Assembly: GCA_947359465.1 (NCBI GenBank)
Contig: OX375873.1
Span: forward strand, 76,138,278 to 76,202,277
Direction of reading: 5' to 3'
DNA from: Metellina segmentata
Lineage: Eukaryota; Arthropoda; Arachnida; Araneae; Tetragnathidae
Length of the DNA: 64,000 nt
The position numbers and the translations under genes are program-made. Below are positions 56,429-64,000 of this stretch, in pieces; position 1 is the stretch's first letter, and each line of letters starts with the position of its first letter. The notes beneath the pieces were generated by a model that searched no databases, was not told the origin of the DNA, and was given only the letters and a program-made list of their open reading frames with translations.

Positions 56429-56967
56429 CAGGGTGGCAACAAAATCCTCAAAAAAAAGTTCCCTGATATTTCTCTGATTTCCATGATAGTGTGACAAAAA
56501 TTTCCCTGATTTTACAAATCCCTTAAGAAATGTCGGGATCCGTAATTGGAATCAATATACAGTAACCACACGACAATATTTTTAAATATTTAGGGTCAGA
56601 TGGGGTAAAAGGATCATTCTCCACAAATATTTTGTATTTTTTCTTTTCAGACATTTTAATTGGTATTTTAAGGGTTGGAAACCTTCCTTAATGGAACTCT
56701 AACAATAGCAATTGAAAAAAGTGGGGGGAAATTAAAATATTTTGATTATGAACTTTTTACACCTGTCCCTACATTAACCAAATATACATCAAAATCAAAT
56801 GCAAATATACATCAAAAATTGGTACAGCTTCAGTCTACATTTTAAAATGGTGGCAACGATCTTGGCCCACTTCTAGTAGCGAGTTGAGGCAAGTTAAGGC
56901 AACACATCTGCATTGCGATTATTATGGTTTCCATGGCAACCTCGTCAAGCGGAAAGTTAAACCTTTA

Positions 56968-57481
56968 GGCCCGGTGCACACATCCTGCTTTTCAACGTAC
57001 GGCGCCGCTGCCGCAAAGCAAGTGCGGTCTGAGATACATTAAGCCCGGTGCACACAGTCGGTTTTTCAACGTACGGGGCCTATGCCGCAACGCAAGTGCG
57101 GTCTGAGATACATTAGATCCAATGGAGCAGTGCACACATGCCTCCAGCGCCGCTGGGGCGACGCACGTCCAATTTGCGTGCAATATGTACCGCAGTTCCC
57201 CACGGCTCCGCACATGAGTCTCCGTTCTGAAGTACCACGTTTTCATAAACAAATAGAATATAAATAATAGTTAATAACCTAATAAATGGCTGTAACCAGT
57301 AACGTTTATTTCGTTTGAAGATATACTTTTTTTTACACCAAGTAAGCGAAATAAACACATTTTCCTAGATAGAATATTTATCGCAAATGACGAGAAACGA
57401 GTACTTGTGTCATTCCACGGTTATGTGTGCTCTTAGTTAGGCTTCGGTGCCGCACGTTGAAAAATCGGATGTGTGCAGGCC
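56968..57481. mobile_element. PIF/Harbinger-like MITE (514 bp) with TTA TSD
   Basis: Left end ggcccggtgcacacatcc with ttttcaacgtacgg; right end ccgcacgttgaaaaatcgga with tgtgtgcaggcc. TTA flanks it on both sides (56965-56967 and 57482-57484). The left ~75 bp is present twice in tandem (56969-57042 and 57043-57117: cccggtgcacaca ... gcaagtgcggtctgagatac). Frames at 56992-57358 are by-products of the inverted ends. Confidence 0.87.
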
Positions 57482-57694
57482 TTAAACTACGGCCGGTACA
57501 ACAGTTGTACCATGATCGCGCCAAGGAAGAATTTAGATAACGGCCAGTACATCAGTTGTACCTTTAAAGTTATAAGAATCGCGCCAAGCAATAATTTAGA
57601 CTACGGCCGTTACACCAGCTGTGCATTGAACGTTATAAGAAACGCGCTTGTTATATCGATAGTCGTAGTCAAAAGGTTTAATTTTCATTTTGAA

Positions 57695-58620
57695 TCTCTA
57701 ATATTATAAACGGAAGTGTTTGTCAGTCTGTCTGTTTGTTTGTTTCCTGCAAGCAAAGTTCTGACGAATCTATGGCAATAACATCAAAAGTAGTCCGAAT
57801 GTTTTTCAATATTAGGGAATTTTACAATGCAATCTAGAACATTTTAAAATAAATTTAATGAAATGTAATTATTATTGAATGCAACAGCATAGAAGATCAC
57901 AGATTTTAATATTATTTTCGTTTCCGTTATCATTTTGCTCAAAGGAATAATTTTCCAGCAGACGATAAAAAACAAATAAACTTTTAACTGGAGTTATTTA
58001 GTTAATTTTTCAGTCTACTAGACCGCTAAAGATAAAGTAAAAATTTCAACGGATTTGAAATCTACGGAAATTTTTCATTAGATCGATACCTAAAAATATG
58101 TGTTTTTTTTTTTTTTTTTTTTTTTTTCCCCCAATAAATAAAATTTTTAAGTTGAATGTCTTCAAAATTTTTCCAAGTGATTGCGACGTTTAGAGAGATT
58201 TTCATCGAAAGAGGAAAAGAAAAAAAAATATTTTGGCTGGCATTGTTTAGTTCTTTTTTGTAAAATCGGGATCGTTAAAGATAGATTGAAAATTTCAATG
58301 GATTTGAAATTTGACACCAGATAGATACCTATACGTTTGTGATTTTCTTTTAATAAATCATTTTTCAACTAAATATTTATATTTTCACAAGAGATTGTGG
58401 CGTCACGCCGAATTCCCATTTTGTTTGCGAAGCAAACCAACGCCACGGGCAACGCCATGATGGCTGTTATCCAATCGGCTACGAATTCTCATTTGGTTTG
58501 TTTCTCAAACCGTATTCGCATCAATCACCAGGGGTTAGCGAGCAGCACCTAGTTAGTTAGAACCTGACCCCACGAAAAGAACTGTCACGGGCAACGCCGT
58601 GCTGGCCACGCAGTGGCTAG
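57695..58620 (+). mobile_element. Helitron-like non-autonomous element (926 bp)
   Basis: 5' end TCTCTAATATTATAAACGG preceded by A (57694), followed by gtctgtctgtttgtttgttt as in many arthropod Helitrons. 3' end has the hairpin cacgggcaacgccgtg (58586-58601), then 19 bp, then CTAG (58617-58620) followed by T. Insertion between A and T without duplication fits rolling-circle transposition. Inside are a T run (58108-58128) and the gcgaagcaaacca palindrome also seen near 41540. No Rep/helicase frame. Confidence 0.85.
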
Positions 58621-58696
58621 TATTCTATAAAGTTCTTTCAAAATTCGTTGAACTGTCGGTTGATTTCATTGGTTCATTTGAAATAATTCCTTCCTT

Positions 58697-58957
58697 GGCA
58701 AATTTAGAAGTGCGCCAAAAAGAGCCAAGGCCGTTACACCACTATAAACGTAGACTGAAGCTTTACCAAAAAATTCTACAAAAATGTAATTGCAAGCAAA
58801 AAATATTAATTTAATGCACAAAAAAACAACCCATCATTAGTTACACAAATTTAAAATTGTATACTACAAGTTGTATTGCTGGCCTCACGGCGACGACACA
58901 GTCTGGCAGCGAAAACCACGGCGGTCAAGGCGGCCTTAGCGCACTTCTAAATTTGCC
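58697..58957. repeat. Inverted-repeat unit (19-bp perfect arms)
   Basis: ggcaaatttagaagtgcgc at 58697-58715 and its exact reverse complement at 58939-58957, about 220 bp apart; inner sequence near both arms also pairs weakly (ccaaggccg / cggcctta). May be another small MITE. No target-site duplication seen. Confidence 0.6.
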
Positions 58958-59273
58958 ACGGCGGCGGTTTTCGCTAGACCAATATATAATAATTCAATAA
59001 AGAACGCCAGTGTTCTTTATTTGAATTACAATTTCGGCGAAAACGATTTATTCGATTCTCAAAAGTACTTGTAATCGCGCATCTCTACCACACAATACCG
59101 ACGGGCCACAAACGGCCCATACGACAATAGTTACCGTTTTCATAAAAATTTTAAAAATTCCCTGATTTTTTGTGAAATTTGGAAGTTTTCCCTGAGAATT
59201 CCCTGATCTTTCCAGAATTTAAATGTTCCCAGATAATTCCCTGATTTCCCGGTTCTGTTACCACCCTGTTCCA

Positions 59274-59696
59274 TGTTATTGAGCCCCATTGGGAGAAAGT
59301 CCGACTTGGCTCGACATACATGGCACATCCGTTTTACAGGAAGGCCCCTTTCATACATCCATTCACTCACACATATCGTAATTTAGATCCCAATCAGAGG
59401 CCGATAACCCCCTGATCAGGTACCCCCAGAGGTATTGATTTTGTATGGGAACATGGGAGACTTTGTGACCACGACCTATTTAACGTGCCCCAGTCACCAT
59501 TAGTGAACACGACGGTCACGCCAGGTCGAAGCGCCATGTCTTACTGTGATTTGGTTAGTGGTTTCTTCATACCGGGTTCGGTTAATGGTAAATTGGTTGA
59601 TAGTTATTGTTCTTTTGGAACAGAACTTTCTCTCCGATAGATGCGAACATTCAGTTGAGATAAAAATGAGTAATAGGTCACTGCACAGAGCATATA
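59274..59696. other. Spacer with SINE type-2 fragment
   Basis: On minus, ccacgacctatttaacgtgc and agtgaacacgacggtca (59468-59522) match the middle of SINE-A type 2. Nothing else recognised. Confidence 0.5.
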
Positions 59697-60905
59697 CAGA
59701 GGTTAAACAAAAACATGGAAACACCTAAAAAACATGTAACCCTGCCTAATATGGTGTAGGAAAACCGTTGGCAATCAAAACAGCTTGCAGTCTTCTCGGA
59801 ATGGATAAATACAGTTCCTGTATTCTTGCCAAGGGAATCTTGTACCATTCTTCCTGCAAAATGGTGGCAAGTTCAGATAACGATCAGGCGGTGGATAGTG
59901 ATCACGCACTTTCCTCTCCAATGTAGACCACAAAGATTCAATAATATTGAGGTCTGGTGACTGTGATGGCCAGGGGGATGTGACAAATCCTCCTCGTGCT
60001 CAGAAAACCAGTCCTGAACGATGTGAGGTGTGTGAACAGGGGCTTTGTCGTCTTGGAAGACACCATCACCATTGGGGAACGAAGTTTGTACCATGGGATG
60101 GACTTGATCTGAAAAATGATCACATAATCATTGCCCTTAATGTTCCCTTGCAGAGTAATCATGGGGGCTACAGAAAACCACGATATGGCTGCCCAAACCA
60201 CCACATAACCCCGCCATGTTTCACTCTTGGCAACAAGCAGTCTGTATCCTAGGCTTGGGATGGCGTTTGCCAGGCGTAAACTCAGCCAGAAGTGGGAAAC
60301 GGTGTTAAACAAGACTCAACCGACCAAAATATTGTCTTCCATTGCTCCATAGTTCAGGCGTTATGACTTAGACACAATTCTCTCCTGTTACAGGCATTCG
60401 CATCACTGATGAATGGTTTTTGAATTGGAGTTCGGCCAGAAATACCCTGCTTATGGAGCTCTCTTCTAATAGCTTTGGTACTCACAGGGTTTGTGAGCCC
60501 AACATTCATTTCAGCAGTAACTTTTGCAGCTGTGTCTTCTTATTTTTAGTCACAATCTTCCTTAATGATCCCGTTTGTCACGATCACTCAACACACACTT
60601 TCGTCTGCGCTGTGATTTAGCGGATGATGGTTTTCCGCTTTTCAAATATGCTGAATAAATCTTAGATACAGTAACTTTTGAAACACTAAACACTTCGGAT
60701 ACCTTGCTTACGGAAGCACCCATCAGACGAGCTCCAGCAATATGCCTACGTTCGAAGTCTGTTAGCTCTGCGTAGCGGATTTACGACGTTGTATAGGTGG
60801 CGTCAGTAGGTGAAAACACCAGCGCTACCAACACATTTCACTAGGAAAAAAAAAATTCCAAGCATGTATTTCACGAGGTGTTTCTATATTTTTGTCCAAC
60901 CCCTG
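59697..60905 (-). mobile_element. Tc1-like transposon (1209 bp), ends intact, transposase decayed
   Basis: Left end cagaggttaaacaaaaacat with ggaaacacct; right end inverse of caggggttggacaaaaatat with agaaacacct. TA flanks it exactly at 59695-59696 and 60906-60907, the Tc1/mariner target. Length is normal for a Tc1 element. It contains the remnant of one transposase on the minus strand. Confidence 0.93.
59745..60780 (-). pseudogene. Tc1-like transposase pseudogene
   Basis: Read right to left. The N-terminal helix-turn-helix is clear: ELTDFERRHIAGARLMGASV followed by SKVSEVFSVSKVTVSKIYSA (about 60770-60640), with the expected basic linker. After frameshifts and several stops the core resumes at about 60215 (WRGYVVVWAAISW, the V-M-V-W-G-like block). 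VFQDDKAPVHT at about 60045 carries the second catalytic Asp region, and a shifted frame gives SPDLNIIESLWSTLERK with the third catalytic Glu region at about 59925. The C-terminal tail runs to about 59745. Spacing fits the DD34E Tc1 group. Multiple frame breaks make it inactive. Confidence 0.9.
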
Positions 60906-60907
60906 TA

Positions 60908-61084
60908 ATTCTCTTCTCATTTTCCCGTCTTTTTAAAAAACTATTTCAGGCTTCAAGATAGCGTTTGAGACATCCATACAGAGTTTCCAAGGTTGGGTGC
61001 AGTTGTGTCTTCTCCGCTTATTTTAAACTTTTAGCTGAACTGATTGTAGTGTCTGCGGATAAGAAACAATAAAGAATGGTAAGT
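60908..61084. other. Spacer
   Basis: No recognised content. Confidence 0.4.
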
Positions 61085-61375
61085 CGGTAGTTAAATGAAC
61101 GGTGAAATGGAACAACACAACGGGTTATTGCGACCTTTGATCGACTCCGAAGGGATATTCCCGAGGACAAGACCTCGTAATTTTGAGCAACGGTCAGATG
61201 ACGAGGATAACACTTGAGCTTGCACCCCACTCTTCAAACTCAAAAGGGAGGATATTTGGCCCACGGCAGATTTAACGTGAACGTGCCTCACGTACGTACG
61301 GTTGGATCAAGTTTCGAACTCACAACCTCCAGTAGATAATTCACTACTCTGCCAGCAGGGTTACCACGGTCCCAC
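61085..61375 (-). mobile_element. SINE-A, type-2 head
   Basis: gaacaacacaacgggttatt, aagacctcgtaattttgagc, acggtcagatgacgaggata, cacggcagatttaacgtgaa, caagtttcgaactcacaacc and cagcagggttaccacggtcc follow family A from 3' to 5' on the minus strand. Confidence 0.87.
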
Positions 61376-61509
61376 GGCGAACGGAGTTTGCCTAAAAGGT
61401 TGCCTTAAGCTAAGCATAAATTTTTTTAATCTAACCTCAACAAATCCTGCTATCAATGTTACTCTACACTACCGGAAACAATGCAAGAGTTGAAATCTTT
61501 TGAAGTAGT

Positions 61510-61547
61510 CTTTTTGGCAACCTCTTAACAAGCAGGTTGCCAAAAAG
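61510..61547. repeat. Perfect 14-bp hairpin, 10-nt loop
   Basis: ctttttggcaacct (61510-61523) and aggttgccaaaaag (61534-61547). A third related motif aaaaggttgcc lies at about 61395. The function is unknown. Confidence 0.85.
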
Positions 61548-61784
61548 CGGAAGCGCCAGTCCGTTGAAGCCTCATGACGAGCAGTAGATAAGGTAAAGAG
61601 CATTTTCTAAAAAGTAGAGACTTTTCTATTGAAGGGATGAGAGAAAAGTGGTTGTTCTAAAGGAAAATAGAACCAGAACTTTCGGGGCTCTTCATATATA
61701 ATAAATATTGCTTCCTCTTACCTGACGCCAAATTTCAATGCCATTGCACAGCTTACTCAAGAAGAACAAAAAATTCAGAGAACA
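61548..61784. other. Spacer
   Basis: No recognised content. Confidence 0.4.
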
Positions 61785-61955
61785 ATGTTTTGGGTTGGTT
61801 TGGTCTTTTATGGGCCATATTCAATCAAACTGCGCCAAACATAAGACAGGCAAGTAATGGACATACACACATCAGGAAAATTTTACTGATAGAGAAGAGA
61901 GAAACACAGAATAATTATAGGAATCAAGGCCCCGCCAACCTACAGTTTGCAATAT
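61785..61955 (-). mobile_element. SINE-B, near full length
   Basis: gggttggtttggtcttttat, gggccatattcaatcaaact, gcgccaaacataagacaggc, ggaaaattttactgatagag, then a decayed head with gccaacctacagtttgc. Confidence 0.82.
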
Positions 61956-62004
61956 TAATTTTGGTAAATAGAAACAAGAGTCGCTTCTACGCTCTGCAAG
62001 TTCG

Positions 62005-62145
62005 AGTTGGTTTGTTTGGTTATGGTACAAGTATCATATTTGGCCAAGCTGCGCCAAAAAACGTCAAGTAAATGGACATACAAGAAAAGCTTACTGACAC
62101 AGAGAGAAAAGTATAACTCAAGGAAGGAATCGAACTCGACAGCAA
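62005..62145 (-). mobile_element. SINE-B with B box
   Basis: gttggtttgtttggttatgg, catatttggccaagctgcgc, aagcttactgacacagag and ggaaggaatcgaactcgac; the last block on minus gives gttcgattcc. The plus frame 61790-62071 spans this and the previous copy and is not a gene. Confidence 0.83.
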
Positions 62146-62214
62146 AAGTGATCACTTGTCAAAATGTATAATTGCATTTTTTTCGAAGGCATACCATTTT
62201 ATTCCGTCTCTAAA

Positions 62215-62570
62215 GCCGTGTATACATCTGCGAGCCGAACCATTTGCGATCCTCTAGTTCTCATAATTTGGACGGGGTTTTTGGCGCTTCACGAGCGGTT
62301 CGTGAACTGCTCGTATCGATCCGCTTCCTGTTGGTTTTTCAACGAACACAAAGACATTCTTGGTTCAGATTTGAACGACGTCGTAAGTTTTTATTTCTGC
62401 TCGCGAACATCCAGGCTCCATCGTCATTACCGGAGTCTGACGAGGCGTGACCTCGGTGGTTCGCGGTTGGTTCCTTCCTTTCCCATGGATCCCTAGAAGT
62501 TCGTGGTGAAAATAATTTCAACGAACGGTTCACGAGCGGCTCGTGAACGGTTCTGTGTTTACCTTAATAG
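62215..62570. mobile_element. Possible MITE with inverted, palindromic ends
   Basis: Left half carries gccgtgtatacatctgcgag and tcacgagcggttcgtgaact; right half carries aacgaacggttcacgagcgg and ctcgtgaacggttctgtgtt, which are approximately inverse. Composition is GC-richer than the flanks. The outer ends and duplication are not clear. Frames at 62164-62533 on both strands are by-products. Confidence 0.5.
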
Positions 62571-63238
62571 TTCTTTCCCAGCTTGTGAATAATCTAAACA
62601 TTAAAATGTGCTGGATGTTCCTTGCCTATTAGGATCAAATATTGGAGCAATGTTTCATATTGCTTGGTTTATTTGTCTTTCTTTCATTATTCATTTGTCT
62701 GTCACTTTCAAACTTGTAAAATGAATGGGGTTTCCATTTTGTTGATACAAGTACGATAAACAAGAGTTTAATTTTAAAATTTTTTAAACGTTCTATACTA
62801 TTCAGCTTTTTAGTTAAATAATTGAATATGAAAACTTTAAGAGAGATTCTGAGAACTTGCGAAGTGTAAATATTATAAATATGTCATGAAAATGCAAGCA
62901 ATAAATTATTCAGCTTTTCTATTTTATTTTTCCAAAATATCTTCAGGAATTCATCTTTTTCCTCCGCATCTTTTGGAAGAAACATTTCGTTCAGTTAAGT
63001 GTTGGCAGAGAAAAATAAGAGGAAAATGTTTCAGAAAATAAACTAGAGTAGGGTTTTTAGAAGTACAAAAACACTTCCTGTTATTTTCCCCTGAAGGATT
63101 TTCGCAGCAGCGGGCTTAAATGTGTGCTTGTTTACGATATCTTAGATAATATACTTGTTATAAATAAGTGAGAAAACAAGCTGACAAACGAAGTTTATGC
63201 TATAGTTTAAAGCAATTTTTTTAAAGTTAATCAAAAGA
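62571..63238. other. AT-rich spacer
   Basis: No recognised content. Confidence 0.5.
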
Positions 63239-63242
63239 TTAA

Positions 63243-63586
63243 CCTTTACGCTGCGGCAGGTAAACAATTGTTACCACTAAAATTTCGTCGACACCAGCAG
63301 CCTGGTAAAGATCTGTGTACTGTGGATGTTATCCCCCTTTTAAGTGACTGCTGGCATCTATCACCATTTACGTGCTGTCAGCGACTGACCTTCTAGAGGG
63401 TCCCTCCTTTAGTTCGGTGATATTTCTTCTCACGCCACACAATACTATGAAAGGAAAGCGTCAGTCTTAAATGCCACTCACGGCCCTATCGCTCAAGTTT
63501 GGTAATTAGGTAAAGGGGCTCGGAGAGTCAAGTAAAGAGCCGTTCTGTGAGACGATTGAAAAAATCTGAGGGCCGCAGCGTAAAAG
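63243..63586. mobile_element. piggyBac-like MITE (344 bp) with TTAA TSD
   Basis: Left end cctttacgctgcggcagg; right end inverse of cttttacgctgcggccct. Exact TTAA on both sides (63239-63242 and 63587-63590), the piggyBac target. No coding inside. Confidence 0.8.
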
Positions 63587-63685
63587 TTAAAGAACTTAAT
63601 TAAAAAGTTTATAAAATATTAGCTTCATGCAGTGCAGACAGATGTCGTTTTTTCCGTAAAGGATAAATGATAACTATTAGCGGTT
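63587..63685. other. AT-rich spacer
   Basis: No recognised content. Confidence 0.4.
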
Positions 63686-63740
63686 TTGACTGAAATGTTT
63701 ACTGGATGAAACATGCTCACCTAGTAAACATTTCAGTCAA
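63686..63740. repeat. Perfect 18-bp hairpin, 19-nt loop
   Basis: ttgactgaaatgtttact (63686-63703) and its exact reverse complement (63723-63740). The loop contains gaaacatg, complementary to catgtttc just downstream (63743-63750), allowing an alternative fold. Confidence 0.88.
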
Positions 63741-64000
63741 ACATGTTTCGTTGACTCATCTCATTTGAGTAATTAAACGACCGACTATATTATCGTAACT
63801 GAGACAGACAAGAAGTATCAACACGTTGTAAGTATCAACCTATTTATCGATCTATAAAAACATTCCACAGGTGGCATAAAAACTATTTATCTGACATCAG
63901 CAGATACTTTTGATTGGCGCAGGTTATGTAATGGGCATGCATACACAGTAAGGGTTCGCTGACACTAAAGAGAGAAATGTATTTAGGGTTACAGGAATCG
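63741..64000. other. Spacer to window end
   Basis: No recognised content. Confidence 0.4.

Larger units (their letters stand above)
56429..59268. mobile_element. Outer DNA transposon with CAGGGTGG ends (2840 bp including nested elements)
   Basis: Left end cagggtggcaacaaaatc; right end inverse of cagggtggtaacagaacc. Subterminal regions on both sides repeat ttccctgat many times (56459-56515 and 59157-59250). Flanking ttcca on both sides (56424-56428 and 59269-59273) suggests a 5-bp duplication. The CAG...CTG ends with many subterminal repeats are hAT-like, but 5 bp is not the usual hAT size, so the class is uncertain. It contains a Harbinger-like MITE and a Helitron; without those about 1.4 kb remains, with no transposase recognised. 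Confidence 0.72.

Noticed and set aside
59873..60312. Overlapping 73- and 124-codon minus frames as separate genes
   Set aside because: Both are pieces of one frameshifted Tc1-like transposase.
62164..62533. 110-codon plus frame and shadows
   Set aside because: Covers a candidate MITE with inverted, repeated cacgagcgg/gaacggttc motifs.

Overview
This window looks like gene-poor, repeat-dense intergenic (or long-intron) DNA from an animal nuclear genome. It is AT-rich with scattered microsatellites. I found no complete protein-coding gene, no functional tRNA or rRNA, no CRISPR array and no bacterial-style operon. The longest open frames are short and mostly fall inside repeats or simple sequence. 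The tRNA-derived SINEs, Tc1-like, pogo-like, hAT, PIF/Harbinger-like and piggyBac-like elements, and Helitron-like ends together fit an arthropod. The two main SINE bodies resemble dispersed repeats I associate with spiders, so a chelicerate is my best guess, but that is recollection and not proof. Layout: 0-10 kb holds a diverged duplication, a full tRNA-derived SINE (family A, type-1 head), several SINE-B copies, a composite SINE at 4.66-5.16 kb with younger insertions inside it, and a 237-bp tandem duplication. 10-20 kb holds a DNA transposon with a 9-bp target-site duplication and termini I do not recognise (11.70-12.59 kb), a second near-identical SINE-A, a Harbinger-like MITE, and a perfect 222-bp palindrome built on (AT)51. 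20-33 kb is mostly AT-rich spacer, with Tc1-like transposase remnants at 28.9-29.6 kb, a second copy of the unrecognised transposon with about 158-bp inverted repeats (29.64-30.21 kb), a duplicated SINE-plus-flank unit, a minisatellite, and a short open segment near 32.5 kb that resembles the start of a globin fold. 34-41 kb carries three hAT-type elements, one of them sitting inside a Harbinger-like MITE. 42.8-43.8 kb is a 161-bp satellite array with a hint of dimeric higher-order structure. 46.2-48.3 kb is a ~95-bp tandem repeat interrupted by a pogo-like transposon at a TA. 51-54 kb has a Helitron-like 3' end, microsatellites, SINE-B and a third SINE family (C). 56.4-59.3 kb is a nested stack: an outer element with CAGGGTGG ends containing a Harbinger MITE and a complete-looking Helitron. 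It is followed by a decayed but structurally complete Tc1-like transposon, more SINEs, and a MITE with TTAA duplications near 63.4 kb. The most interesting pattern is a set of very short (27-68 bp) insertions, most flanked by 9-13 bp direct repeats, that carry only the 3' tails of the SINE families. They look like severely 5'-truncated retrotransposition events. Host coding content is limited to a few low-confidence exon candidates (2.6 kb minus, 32.5 kb plus, 40.7 kb plus). Identity, period and repeat-length values were judged by eye.
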